Below are positions 30,701-42,388 of a DNA stretch of 64,000 nucleotides, one piece after another. Below the pieces are notes generated by a model. That model was not told where the DNA came from and did no database searches. It saw nothing but the letters and a program-made list of their open reading frames with translations. The stretch covers positions 25,576,371 through 25,640,370 of the forward strand of contig NC_068976.1 in assembly GCF_016808095.1 (NCBI RefSeq), given 5' to 3'. A program made the position numbers and the translations under genes. This DNA comes from Vigna angularis (taxonomy: Eukaryota; Streptophyta; Magnoliopsida; Fabales; Fabaceae). How positions within the stretch are numbered: position 1 is the stretch's first letter; every line of letters begins with the position of its first letter.

Positions 30701-32054
30701 TTCTCCAAAAGCCTGGAGTGGATTTTACAGACGTATTTGCACCAGTAGCAAGGTTAGAGACCGTAAGGCTTGTGGTAGCTATAGCAAATGCAAAAGGCTG
30801 GGAAATCAGTCAGATGGACGTGAAGTCAGCCTTCTTAAATGGCCCGTTGGAAGAGGAAGTATATGTGACACAGCCTCCTGGATTTGTCAAAAAGGGTGAA
30901 GAAGTTAAAGTGTTCAAACTCAACAAGGCGTTATATGGGCTAAGACAAGCACCACGAGCCTGAAACACACACATTAACTCCTGGCTGATAAAAAATGGAT
31001 TCAAGAAATGCAGGGTTGAGTTTGGAGTCTACTCAAAACAGGTTAGTAACAATGGCATTGTATTAATCTGTTTGTATGTAGATGATCTATTAATAACAGG
31101 TAATAATGAAGAAGAAATCAATGAGTTCAAAGCTAGGATGAAAGAAGACTTTGAGATGACTGATCTCGGAAGTCTAGGTTATTTTCTTGGCTGGAATTTT
31201 CACGTGTAGATGGTGGAATCCTGGTGCATCAAAAGAAGTATGTAAGTGATATTTTGAAGCGGTTTGGCATGGAGAATTGCAACAGCACATGTACACCCAT
31301 AATGGCCAACACAAAACTGACACTACAAGCAGAGGATGAAATAGTTGACGCAACCTTGTATAAGCAGATCATGGGCTCACTCAGGTATGTATGCAACAGT
31401 AGACCTGATATTTCTTACGGTGTTGGATTGATTAGCAGGTATATGGGAGATCCGAGACAATCACATCTCAGTGCTGCCAAACACATATTAAGATACCTAA
31501 AGGGAACAACAGATTATGGTCTATTTTATCCAAAGAAACACAATGAAATGAATGAAGTTCTGGAAGCATGGAGTGACTCTGATTGGTCTGGAGATCAGCT
31601 TGACAGAAAAAGCACTTTCGGATATGTACTCAAGTTCATGGAAGCTACATTTAGTTGGTGCTCGAAGAAGCAAAACATTGTTGCACTGTCTTCATGCGAG
31701 GCCGAATATGTAGCTGCTTCAGAAACCGCATGTCAGTGTACTTGGATTGAAGCGATGCTTGATGAACTGATGATCAACTATTGCAAACCAGTGAAGCTCA
31801 TGATAGACAACAAATCTTCAATCAGCCTTGCCAGAAATCCTGTGGCACATGGACGCAGCAAACACATAGAAACACGGTATCATTACTTGAGAGAGCAAGT
31901 TGATAAGAAGAAACTTGATCTTCTACATTGCCCAACTGAGGATCAAGCTGCTGATATTTTTACCAAAGCACTTCGCCAAAACAGATTTCAGAAATTGAGA
32001 GAACACCTTGGAATTAGATCTTTCAACAGTTTCACTTTAGGAGGGGTGTGTTGA
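27730..32054 (+). pseudogene. Copia gag-pol polyprotein, inactivated
   Basis: One long frame of 1077 codons from ATG 27730, then a break. Order: gag (UBN2-like), Arg/Gly-rich tract, zinc knuckle [14 protein letters not shown] (residues 284-297), protease [13 protein letters not shown] (from 421), integrase HH-CC (HYRLGH to CEECILGK), integrase core HADVCGPF (618) with catalytic Asp in QTDGG (683) and Glu in GLAERRN (719), and RT from ~950. A TGA at 30961-30963 stands where the family has Trp. A one-base loss near 31190 shifts frame after the YVDDL box. RNase H and the ADIFTKAL tail continue in 31224-32054. Its stop lies just inside the 3' LTR. Confidence 0.95.
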
Positions 32055-32257
32055 GTAGTTTAAATTGCAACTGTAATAATGGTCATGTAGATTTGACCAA
32101 TTCCACTTTGCCTTTTACATATATACCAGACTGTACCATTCTCACTTAAGTTTTTAAATGAAATACAGTTTCTTCATTTTACAATTCATACGTCTCATTC
32201 CCTCTACCATAACTCTGTATTCTCACACACATTGCTATTAGCAGTAACAGACTAACA
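32049..32257 (+). repeat. 3' LTR of the copia element
   Basis: Same ends as the 5' copy and preceded by the purine tract. Followed directly by the CTCCT target duplication. Confidence 0.96.
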
Positions 32258-32624
32258 CTCCTCTCTGATTTCTTTCGAATTCTTTGCTCCAGAATCTTCC
32301 TCTTCTTCCTCTTTTTCAATTTTAGAAACCCTCGACTTTCTCTTTTCCTATTCACCTCAAGTCCTTCTCGAATTCCAGAAACTCCTCCTTTTCTCTTCTC
32401 GCTTTTCGAATTCCCTTCTTTCGAACTCACTGTTCACCCTTTTCGATTTTCCTATGCTTCAATTCCTTCCTTAGCAACAACATGACTGTTTTCAACTCTT
32501 CACGTGACGTCGCGAGATTGGCGGGTTTTTCTTCTGACAAAAAAAAAAGCATGAATAAAGTATTATGCATTTTGTTTTAATTTTTTTTATAAATTGTATT
32601 CTCTTAATAATGAGTTTTATTATT

Positions 32625-32674
<50 letters not shown>

Positions 32675-32965
32675 TTATTCTCCCCACCTTTTCCTATTTT
32701 TTATTTTTTATTTTATTTTTCCTCTTTTGGTTCATTTATTGTTATTACATTTTAAAAAAACTTAAAACAATTATTTCTATTTTTTCTGGAAATCATTTTA
32801 TATATATCCGGATCTCTTTACCTGAATCAGAAGACTCCCTCCTTTCGTCTGTGTTGGACTGAAGTTCCATATGAAAACTGCACAAAATTCGAACTTTAAT
32901 ATAAACTTAGATGTTTGCATGAAACATGAAAAATAGAGATTCATTACGTTTAGTTGAAGTATTAC
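32258..32965. other. CT-rich then AT-rich intergenic DNA with a TA run
   Basis: The first ~200 bp is strongly CT-rich and continues the CT-rich target seen left of the copia element. A (TA)n run lies near 32630-32671. No gene is seen before the LRR exon that ends at 32966. Confidence 0.5.
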
Positions 32966-33400
32966 TTACATTTTCAGAGTGGTATTAAGATCATCATGCC
33001 AACGAAGATCTTCTTCTCTCCTTCCAATTCGTACATTTGATAGACTGGGGGTGATCAAAATTCCAGGACAAAAAGTTTTCATTTTGGGACATCCAATCAC
33101 ATGTACTTTTTCGAGGGCTGGAAAATTGAAGTTGTCACTTTCCTTGCAAAAGATTCTAAGCTTCGGTAAGTTCTCCAAGTACAATTCTTTCAATTTTATA
33201 AAAACTACCTCAATTGCATCATCGTCTTTATTTTCTTTAACTTTCATAAAAACTGCATCATCATCTGTATTTTCTTCAAATTTCTTAAAAAATGGATGAC
33301 TTTTATTCTGATGCTTGCCAAGGGCACCTCCACTTTGACTCTTCACAACAATGTTCTCTATGTTAATAGACCTTGATATTTCAAGCACTTGAAGCTGTTG

Positions 33401-33626
33401 AAGCTCCTTAGCCACAACAACTGGAAAAACATGTACCAAGGCACGACATCCTGTAACTTGTATTTTGTTCAACTTGTGAAAAGAATTTGGACCTTATAGT
33501 TTGTTCCATAATGAAGCTCTTTCGCCACAACAACTGGAAATACATGATGCAGGGCATGACATCCTATAATTTGTATTTTATTCAGTTTGTGAAAAGAACT
33601 TGGACCTGGCAGGTTGTTCCATATTG
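33401..33626 (-). repeat. 113-bp tandem duplication inside the last LRR exon
   Basis: Two adjacent copies of a segment encoding FHKLNKIQ..GC.AL..VFPVVVAKEL are offset by 113 bp (for example AAGCTC at 33401 and 33514). Since 113 is not a multiple of three, the first copy runs into a stop (near 33469) instead of joining the second. Confidence 0.85.
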
Positions 33627-34786
33627 TTCGCAAACCACTCATGTCATTGATAAGCAGTGTCCCCAAGTTTGGGAATGTAACCTACCATCAGCAACATAAC
33701 ATATATTCTAAGTAAATGCACAAGTTTGTATTGTTAGATTCAATGGGGAAGTATAACATCCTCACCTTCTCTTGTTGGACAAATATCTGCACCAAAGCAG
33801 GGCAAGATTGAATGTCAAGAAGTTTCAATTTTGTTAGTTCTCTAGCAGTCGAGGATGAGAACAAACTTTCTGTGTGATTATGATATTCGTCCTCTATCAA
33901 ATACTTCAAGTTTTCACTGAAAAAGGGGACTCGCCATTTTTCATCCCACATCTTCCTATATGAACCGATGTTAGACAACCTCAAGTTTTCAAGGTTGGGC
34001 ATTGCAACCTATTAGCACTCAAAGTCATCAAAATGTTATTCTACATGTTTATTGATAGGGTAAAAAACATTATTAAGATAAATCACATTGTTTTCATAGC
34101 TATAGTGAGCTAGAGAGTGAGTTAGAAAATGAAATCTATGAAGACATTCGAACTTAAGTAAATGAAATAGATTAGGTTCACATTCCACATTGCAGATTAA
34201 ACACCACCTTTTCCCTTTTTAGAAAACTCTTGAATATGGATTTCAACATTTAAGTTGCATAAAAGATTTTAAATAGTGAAGCAGTCATATATGTAACATC
34301 CCAAAAATTCACACTTTAATAATTCAAAATTTAAATATTGTAATAATACAATCACGGAACACCCCATAATCTCACACTTAAATCTATACATATGTTTTAA
34401 GTTTAGATTTAACGGTAAATATAACATTGAATCCTTCTAATTTGTTCTTCCATCTCTTTCTTCATTTGCACGGGATCACGTGACAATCCTTCATCTGCTC
34501 CCGTATAACGAATTATACGATCATCGCACAGATAAGATTTTCCGGCACAAACAAACAAGTAAGGGTGAGCTAACATGCAACACAACAATTATAAAACATG
34601 CATAATTGCTTTGATATAAACATAATATAAAATTTATGTCAGACATCCTCATATACCATCATATCACAATTCTTACTAGACACTCGTCCCACAATCCCCA
34701 ATAAACACCACAATACCCAATAGACACTCATCCGGATGATACGTTGATGAGCAATTCAACGGAAGATTTACCACTTGTGATGCCTG

Positions 34787-35050
34787 TCTTAGTCCCCTCA
34801 CTATGTTCGAAACCGGCACATAGACCAGGACATCCGACCCTCCATATCATTCACAAGGTTAGTCCCCTCACTATGTCCAAAACCGGCACATAGACCAGGA
34901 CATCCGACCCTCCATATCATTCACAAGGTTAGTCCCCTCACTATGTCCAAAACCGGCACATAGACCAGGACATCCGACCCTCCATATCATTCACAAGGTT
35001 AGTCCCCTCACTATGTCCAAAACCGGCACATAGACCAAGACATCCGACTA
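34787..35050. repeat. 70-bp tandem repeat, ~3.7 copies
   Basis: The unit contains TTAGTCCCCTCACTATGTCC and AACCGGCACATAGACCAGGA. The copies are nearly identical, with starts 70 bp apart (34857, 34927, 34997). Part of the long LTR-like element. Confidence 0.93.
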
Positions 35051-35299
35051 CAGGACCCTCAACATTAATATATATACAAATACCATAACATTACTGAATC
35101 TATTCACGAGACTCATACCATACTCATATTCCTTAACTCATAATATACCATTACAAAATCTCCCCATAATACTGATATCATGAGCAAATGCATAATCCCA
35201 TATCAACATCATAAAATACATTCATCACAATAATTTTATCATATCTCATGCATTCACATATATCACATTACAGCATATATTCCAAACATTTGTACACAT

Positions 35300-37340
35300 A
35301 ATTCAATTCAAACTCAGAACGCTATCTACTGAACACTTTGATTGAATCCTATTCGAACGAACGCTAGGGGAACATGTACTATTGAGCCGAACGCTAAAAC
35401 TCACAACACCATATTGACCGAACACTCTTAGAATGAACACTGAGATCGAACACTAGGCCGAATGCTCAAAACCGAACACCAGATCGAACACCATTAGGCC
35501 GAACGCTATTTGATTAAATGTTATTGGGTCGAACGCTAAAACAAAGAACTCCATATTATATCGAATATTGTTTACAAGAACGTTAAGATTGATCACTTAG
35601 CCTCGACGCTAAACACCTAACGCTATTAGACCGGATACCACTAGGTCGAACACCAAAAGATCGAACGCTAAGATCAAGCACTTAGGCTTCACGCTAAGAC
35701 AAAGAACTCTACTAGAACAAATACTATTATTTTGAACACTATTGGAACGAACGTTCAAAGATCAAATCTCACCGAACACTACCTCTAACGAGCACTATCT
35801 GAGGGCAACATCATGGAGACCGGACGTTCCCTACGAACGACCACTAACTATTAACGATCCTTACCTGAGACAAGCATCATCCAAACCGAGCGCTACCTAT
35901 GAATGATCATTACCTGAATCATGCATCATCACGACTGATCATCACTTATTAATCGATCACTACCTCAGAACAAATGTCAAGATCGATCACTCCCCATAAA
36001 CGATCGTTACCTCATAACAACATCATCAATAAAGATCATTCCCTATAAACGATCGTTATGAGACAGAATACTATAAGACTGAACGCTAAGGTCGAAGCCC
36101 ATTTAACCGAACACTATAAGGACGAACGCTAAGCTTGAAAACCATTTAACTTAACACTATAAGGACGAACACTAAGCTTGAAACCCATTTATCCTAACAC
36201 TATAAGGACGAACGCTAAGCTTGAAACCCATTTATCCTAACACTATAAGTACGAACGCTAAGCTTGAAACCCATTTATCCTAACACTATAAGGACGAACG
36301 CTATAATCACTGATTCATCAAACCGAACGCTACAGATTGCTTCATGAAAATACTTAATTAAGGACGGACGCCTAAAATCACTAATTCACTGTATACGGTT
36401 TGGACGAACGTCTAATATATTACTAACTTTACTTAAGGACGAACGCGAACGCTCGTTACCTTAGAACACCAAAACCTAACGCTCGTACTATTTTGGCCGA
36501 CCACTAATTGGTCGAGCAAATTGGACGAACGTCCAATTTTGACTCACCAAAATTGGACGTACGCGCGTTCTGCAGAATTCTGCAGAATCCACCAGATTCC
36601 AGAAAACTCAGAAACCCCAATTTTACACCAAAACCGAACGCTAAAGATCCAAACTTAATAGTATCAACTTAAGGCCGAACGTTCAAGATTACACTTACGA
36701 ATATCAATTTAAAACCGAACGCTCCCTACGAAGGATCACTGCAGAATAACATCATCAATTGGTACTGGATCAACACCTATTCGAACGGTACTAAAATCAA
36801 TACTTAACCGATCAGCAGAAACTAACTACCGAACGCTCATTTAATCGCTAATACCCCAAAACCGATCGTTCGAGATCCAAAACTTAAGAATAAGCAACTT
36901 AAGACCGAACGCTCATTAATCCACCAAAACCGAACGTTCAAGATTCAAACCTAAGAATCCATATTAAGGACGAACGACTGCAATCACTAATACCCAATAC
37001 CGAACGCTCAAGATTACTTCTTGTAGATACCAATTTAGGGACGAACGCTCAAGGTTGTAACCTAAAATACCAAATTGAAAACGAACGCTCACAATCTGTA
37101 CAATGAGAATACTAAACTAAGTACGAACGCCTAACATCTCTAATTCACTGGATAATATTTTGACGAACGTCTAATATTTTACTAACTCAAGGACGAACGC
37201 TAACGCTCGTTACATGAGAATACAAAACCGAACGCTCATATTATTTTGGCCAACCACTAATTGGTCGAGAAAATTGGACGAACGTCCAATTTTGACTCAC
37301 CAAAATTGGACGTACGCGCGTTCAGCAGAATTTTGCAGAA
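35300..37340. repeat. Region saturated with the word CGAACGCT and variants
   Basis: Over ~2 kb, words such as GACGAACGCT, ACCGAACGCT, CGAACACT and CGAACGTC recur every 20-40 bp with varied spacers. This is neither a simple tandem repeat nor coding DNA. It contains the 43-bp array and the paired ~255-bp blocks. Meaning unknown. Confidence 0.75.
36068..36303. repeat. 43-bp tandem repeat, ~5.5 copies
   Basis: The unit carries GGACGAACGCTAAGCTTGAA followed by CCCATTTATCCTAACACTAT. Copies are exactly 43 bp apart (for example 36111 and 36154). It appears to be a local expansion of the scattered CGAACGCT word. Confidence 0.92.
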
Positions 37341-37373
37341 TCGCACCAGATTCCAGAAAAACCCAGAAACCCC
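36360..37373. repeat. Two ~255-bp direct repeats about 755 bp apart
   Basis: The blocks 36360-36618 and 37119-37373 share long matches, including ACCACTAATTGGTCGAG, AATTGGACGAACGTCCAATT and AATTGGACGTACGCGCGTTC in the same order. A segmental duplication within the long LTR-like element is the simplest reading. Confidence 0.85.
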
Positions 37374-37859
37374 ATTTTCATCCCCTTCGGTCCAGATTTG
37401 CAGCAAACACACATTATCTCAACAATCAAGGAAATAAATCCAAACTCGTAAGCAAACTCGTTTTTAGAGTAGGATCGGTAGACTCGGTTGTTGACTCGCT
37501 AAACTCGTCTAAAATCGCGATTTTGGTTCCGATTTTGCGAGTTTGGAAAAAAAATTTGAAAACGCAAAACGGCTACGTTTTTAGGACGCATCAGATTAGG
37601 ATTTATAAAAGATTCACTCACTGTTCATCTTCTTTCTCGCACTCTCGCATTCTATCTCGTTCGATCTCGCCTTTCGTCGCTTTCTCGTCCATTAGGTTCG
37701 CAGTCCGCCACGTCGTCGATCTCGACTTTCGAACTCAGCCTCCGTCGCGCTGTCGATCTCAACGTTCGACCTTGCCTCTGTCGCACCTTCGTTCTCATCG
37801 TTCTGTAAGTGCAAACCCTCTATCACGTTCGACCTTGCCTCCCTCACATATATTTTAAA

Positions 37860-38110
37860 CACTTTCTGGCACTCACAGGCATTGCAACATGATTTTTTTT
37901 ATTGATTTTAAGTTGAGTTGATGTCACGGGCCAACAACATATTTTTTAAACATTTTTATGGCACTGCAATACTTTGGGTTCACGTCACGGGCACTGCAAC
38001 TTGTAATATTTTATTGATTTTAAGTAAAGTTGAGTTCACGGGCACTGCAACTTATAATATTTTATTGATTTTAAGTAAAGTTGATGTTACAGGCACTGTA
38101 CTACAGCAAA
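37860..38110. repeat. ~51-bp tandem repeat in the hAT 5' region
   Basis: Repeats of a unit with CACGGGCACTGCAACTT and TTTTATTGATTTTAAGTAAA, two good copies plus degenerate ones. Non-coding leader of the transposon. Confidence 0.75.
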
Positions 38111-38252
38111 TATTTTTTTAATAATTTTATGTGGGGTTCATTGGTATGCAACAACAACACGTATTTTAAATATTGTTTTGTTTTCCAGCTGCAACATAAT
38201 AGTATGTTACGGGCACTGCACCACTTTACAACATCATTCCTTTTATTTGTTT

Positions 38253-38630
38253 GGTTTAATAGGTTCGGAGGTCCCTATATTTGTGGGTTCGTTTCAATTG
38301 GGTCCTCCAATTTTGAAAGTGATCAATTTGGTCCCTAATTTAACAAAATTGAGTCAATAATACCCTTTCCGTTAAATATAATGGACGGCGTTAACTTTTT
38401 AAACATGTGGCATGTTGAGGCATCCTTTTATTTGCAGGTGGCACAGTTTTATTTGAAGGATGCTTCAACATACCACATGTTTAAAAAGTTAATGACGTCC
38501 ATTGCATTTAACGGAAAGGGTATTATTGACTCAATTTTGTTAAATTAGGGACCAAATTGATCACTTTCAAAATTGGAGGACCCAATTGAAACGATCCCAC
38601 AAATATAGGGACCTCCGAACCTATTAAACC
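38253..38630. mobile_element. Fold-back MITE, Mutator-like, inside the hAT element
   Basis: A 378-bp inverted repeat. The left end GGTTTAATAGGTTCGGAGG pairs exactly with the right end, and pairing runs on for well over 100 bp per arm. The flanks TATTTGTTT (38244-38252) and TATTTTTTT (38631-38639) form a 9-bp target duplication with one mismatch. The same terminal GGYTTAAT and 9-bp duplication are seen in the MITE at 24.3 kb, so they belong to one superfamily. Confidence 0.86.
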
Positions 38631-38749
38631 TATTTTTTTCAAAAATAAAGTGTTGCATACTGCATTGTTAAAAAACCATGCTGCCACAATATTTTTAAAC
38701 TTTTGAACATTTTATTTTTTATATTTGTAGTGAAAAAGCTTACCTCACT

Positions 38750-41136
38750 ATGTCGGGAAACGCATCAAATTCAGGAGAAGTTAATCCAAGTGTATCTTCA
38801 TCAGTTAGTAGAAGTAGAAGTAAAAATGCTCCAGGAAACCGATCTGATATTGGATGGAAACATGGATTTGATGTTAATGGTAATGGAAGAAAAGTGAAAT
38901 GCAACTATTGCTCAAAGATTGTAAGTGGAGGCATATTTAGATTTAAGCATCATCTTGCTGGAACTAGAGAAGATTCTGAGCCTTGTGCTTCTGTTCCGGA
39001 TGAAATAAAAAATTTGATGATAAAAGTAGTTGCAGAAGCTAAGAATGCTTCATTAAAGAAAAGAAAGATAAATATCGGTGAAGACGAGGAAGAAAGTGAA
39101 AATTTTGAAGGAGGACACAAGGTATTCGGTTTTAAAGGAAAAGAAAAAGTTGCTACTACTAGTAAGGGGGAGTTCAAGCAACTATAAATCAAATGATGAA
39201 AAAAGGATACAAAGAAGAAGTTGATGCTCAAGTTGCTGAATTCTTTTACACCAGTGCCATTCCTTTCAATGTAATTAGAAATCCAGCATTTGCAAAGATG
39301 TGTGAAATGATTGGTAAGTATGGAGTTGGATACAAACCACCATCTTATCATGATATTAGAGAGAAGCTCTTGAAACAAGCTGTGAAGAAAACAGATGCAA
39401 ATCTTGAGGAATATAAGGAGGAGTGGAAGAAAACTGGATGTACAATTATGTCTGATGGTTGGACGGATAGAAAAAGACTCTATTTGCAACTTCTTGGTGA
39501 ATAGTCCTAGAGGGACGGTTTTCCTTTATTCACTTGACACTTCAGACATTTCAAAAACAGCTGATAAAGTTTTCAAAATGTTGGATGATGTTGTCGAGTT
39601 TGTTGGAGAAGAAAATGTTGTTCAAGTTGTCACTGATAATGCTGCAAATTTCAAGGCAGCCGAAGAGTTGTTGATGCAAAAGAGGGAAAAATTGTATTGG
39701 ACTCCATGTGCAGCACATTGCATTGATTTGATATTCGAAGATTTTGAAAAAAATTTGAAGGTCCATGAATTGACCATTAAGAAGGGAAGAAAAATTACAA
39801 CTTACATTTATGGGAGATCAATGTTGATTTCCTTATTGAAAAAGTTTACTAAAGGTAGAGACCTTATAAAACCGGGTGTGACTAGATTTGCCACGGCTTA
39901 TTTAACTCTTGCTTGTCTTCATGAATTGAAGGCATCGTTGTTGACCATGTTCAGCTCTGAGGAATGGAAGACAAGCAAGTTTGGAACTTCACAAGAGGGG
40001 AGAAAAGTAGCACATGTAGTATTAGATAGCCGATTTTGGAAGAATGTCTCCATATGCTTGAAAGCTGCTGCCCCTCTCATGGTTGTCTTAAGATTAGTGG
40101 ACTCAGATGTAAAACCTGCAATGGGTTTCATTTATGAAGAGATGGACTGTGCAAAAGAGAAGATTAGGTCTAACTTTAACAATATCAAAAAGAGGTAAAT
40201 TTTCAAACTTTTACTCATTCAATGTTTAATTACTTATGTGTTAGATTATTTCTGATATAGCATGATTGATGTAGTTATGAAGAGGTTTGGAGAATAATTA
40301 ATGCTCGATGGGATAATCAGCTTCATAGGCCTTTGCATGCAGCTGCCTATTTTCTAAACCCTCATTTCCACTATGAACCTAACTTTAGATCTGATGATGG
40401 TGGAGAGGTGAAAGAAGGATTGTATTTTTGCATGAGAAGATTGATACCAGATATGGCAGAAAGAAGAAAAATTAATTTACAAATTGTTGAATTTCATAAT
40501 GCTAGAGGCCTGTTTGGAATGGAAGATGCAAAAGAGTGTAGGAAAGAGTTAAATCCTGGGGAATGGTGGGACATGTTTGGTGATGGAACTCCAAAGTTGA
40601 AGAGATTTGCTATTCGAATTATAAGCTTGACTTGTAGTTCTTCTGGATGTGAGCGTAATTGGAGTTCATTTGAAATGGTAATTTAAATTATTTTTAATTT
40701 ATAAATTCCTTTATTATGTTTATATCTTCACTAAAAATATTATCTTTCATTTTAGGTTCATACAAAGAGAAGGAATCGTTTACATCAAAAAAAGATGAAT
40801 GATTTAGTTTATGTGATGTATAACTCCAAGCTGAAAAGTAGACAGATTCGAAAAACTATAACTCTTCCATTTGATGACATAGAATCAGATGATGAATGTA
40901 TAGCTGAAGAGACAGATGATGTTGTTGAGATTGATCAAGTTGAAGGTGAAAATGATAGTGAAAATGTTCACTTAGATGGAGCAACAACAGATCCTGTTTT
41001 AGATGCTCTTGATCTTGATAACATAACATTTGAGAATAATGAGGATGCACAAGCACAACATTCATTAGAGGAAGAGTTAGATGATGATGATGATGATGGA
41101 GATGATGATGCCATTATTAGAGGATTAGAGGATTAG
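38750..41136 (+). pseudogene. hAT transposase (BED finger, DUF659, C-terminal dimerisation), frameshifted
   Basis: Exons 38750-40194, 40275-40677 and 40756-41136 with GT/AG borders. The BED finger is near the start (KVKCNYCSKIVSGGIFRFKH). The DUF659 region holds IMSDGWTD, VVTDNAANF and WTPCAAHCIDLIFED, the usual hAT catalytic neighbourhoods. The dimerisation domain holds CSSSGCERNWSSFE. The tail is acidic. Two one-base changes break the frame: one in the G-run near 39168, causing an early stop near 39187, and one near 39470-39480. The enzyme is therefore inactive as read. Confidence 0.93.
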
Positions 41137-41286
41137 GCATAGAGACTTTGACATTTCAATTTATATTTTACATTATATCTTTATGAATAATATTTCTATG
41201 AACTTATGTATTTCAATTTATATAATTTTGTTATCTTATTTGAATTAGAATGTTATTTATATTTTTTTCATACAAAGTAAACTCTT

Positions 41287-41349
41287 ACGAGTTTACGAGT
41301 CGAGTTTACGAGTCGAGTTTACGAGTCGAGTTTACGAGTCGAGTTTACT
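41287..41349. repeat. 13-bp tandem repeat CGAGTTTACGAGT, ~4.5 copies
   Basis: Subterminal repeat array just inside the right end of the hAT element. Subterminal repeats of hAT elements are typical transposase-binding sites; that role is inferred here. Confidence 0.9.
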
Positions 41350-42203
41350 GGACTCTCACGAGTTTACGTAAACTCTCGAGTTTGACAACCTTGACGAAAA
41401 CGTTCGGTTGAAATGAAGCCATCTACTCCGCGGAGGCCAAGGTAGCATCAGAATTGAATTCCTATGGTTCAAGGTGCTGGAATTCTAGAGAGAAGCGAGA
41501 GAATTTTGGAGATGAAGTTTTAGAGCGAGAAAGAATGGGTTCCTTACTTGTGGGCTGCTCTCCCTGGTGCCAAAAATGCGACCCTCTCCTTTTCTCCCTC
41601 CCCCAATAATTGCACTCTAATAATGCAAGAAGTGGGTGTCCCCACCACTTAAAAAAATGAGGTCCTTACAATATACCTTTTCGTTGAACAGATTATTAAG
41701 CTCATCATCCTTTCGACCATTTTTACCTCTCCATTCAAGTTGTGCTATGGTTGTGAAGTTTACATGACCAGAAGACTTCAAATTGGGACATCCAATCACC
41801 TCTACTGTTTGCAATGATGGAAATTTGAAGTTGTAACTTTCTTGGCAAAACTTTGTGAGCCTTGGTAAGTATTCCAATTTTAAATGCTCCAATTTTGTGA
41901 AAGTAATGTTATTTGGTGGGCCGTGAATATAATTATCTTCAACAATCATCTCTATCATAGATGTGGATATGATAGGTTTCTTCTCAAGAAACCTTCATAA
42001 CCAGTCACAGAATACACCAAACACACACTATCAACTGATTAATAACCTCCTCCTTTTTTTAACAATAACCCAGAATGTAGTATAACAGAGACAAAGAGAG
42101 CCTAACCTCCCCCACAGGATAACAATTCCTGTTAGAATTCACAATTAATCAAAAACTCCCCAAAACGTTTATTCTAAAACTATTTATATGAAGGTATTTC
42201 CCG

Positions 42204-42388
42204 ATCTAAGCTCGACCATCCAACCATGCAGCTCGGTCAAGACATCCTAAGCTCAACAACCTAGTAATGCAGCCCAGCCAAGACATCCTAAACTCGGCAA
42301 CCCGGCAATGCAGTCCGACCAAGACATCCTAAGCTCGACAACTCGGCAATGCAGCCTGGCCAAGACATCCTAAGCACAGCAACCCAAC
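42204..42388. repeat. 41-bp minisatellite inside LTR B (left part)
   Basis: About 4.5 units of the same 41-bp repeat as at 26.1 kb. It resumes at 47967-48000 beyond the inserted element A. Confidence 0.9.

Larger units (their letters stand above)
27451..32257 (+). mobile_element. Ty1/copia LTR retrotransposon, near full-length
   Basis: Complete architecture: 208-bp 5' LTR, primer-binding site TGGTATTCAGAGC (27660-27672, resembling the initiator tRNA-Met site with one extra T), gag-pol, a purine tract ending AGGAGGGGTG, and a 209-bp 3' LTR. It is flanked by the perfect 5-bp duplication CTCCT (27446-27450 and 32258-32262). The LTRs differ by about one substitution and one indel, so insertion was recent. 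The gene order protease, integrase, RT, RNase H defines copia. The polyprotein has a stop and a frameshift, so the copy cannot act alone. Confidence 0.97.
37427..41394 (+). mobile_element. hAT-superfamily DNA transposon, boundaries approximate
   Basis: Encodes a BED-finger hAT transposase (separate entry). The right end is rich in CGAGTTTACGAGT repeats and ends ...GACAACCTTG. The left flank near 37427-37520 has CAAGG followed by repeated AAACTCG words in the matching inverted sense, so both ends share subterminal motifs. I could not find a convincing 8-bp target duplication at these exact borders, so the ends may be off by some tens of bases. A MITE lies inside the 5' non-coding part. Confidence 0.7.
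34292..41670. mobile_element. Long TG..CA element (solo-LTR-like) holding a nested hAT transposon
   Basis: The left end TGTAACATCCCAAAAATT and right end GGTCCTTACA are typical LTR termini, flanked by ATATA on both sides (34287-34291 and 41671-41675). About 4 kb of its 7.4 kb is a hAT insertion, leaving ~3.4 kb. That remainder shows no gag or pol, and neither end is repeated at the other side, so it reads as a very long solo LTR rather than a full element. It is full of internal repeats: 70-bp units, 43-bp units, a GAACGCT-type word scattered through 2 kb, and a ~255-bp block repeated after ~755 bp. Confidence 0.72.
32966..41969 (-). pseudogene. LRR exons of a CC-NBS-LRR (RPS2-type) resistance gene, disrupted
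   Basis: Three exons of one LRR style lie on the minus strand: 41969-41677 (FTKLEHLKLEYLPRLTKFC), 34008-33766 (MPNLENLRLSNIG, KLKLLDIQSCPALVQIF) and 33681-32966 (FPNLGTLLINDMSGLRTIW, KLNKIQVTGCRALVHVFPVV). Each begins V-x-x-PNL-like after an AG and ends in a GT donor, as in legume RPS2-like genes with repeated LRR exons. The copy is dead: a 7.4-kb element sits at the donor of the first exon, and a 113-bp tandem duplication shifts frame in the last. No NB-ARC or coiled-coil part is present. The upstream side is cut by a gypsy LTR at 41970. The assignment to one original gene is inferred. Confidence 0.75.

Noticed and set aside
37214..37858. 214-codon plus frame rich in Arg and Ser
   Set aside because: Spans the end of the long LTR-like element and the start of the hAT element; no motif, and composition follows the repeats.
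34292..41670. Calling this a complete LTR retrotransposon with two LTRs
   Set aside because: Left and right end sequences are not repeated at the opposite side and no gag-pol of its own is visible; solo LTR fits better.
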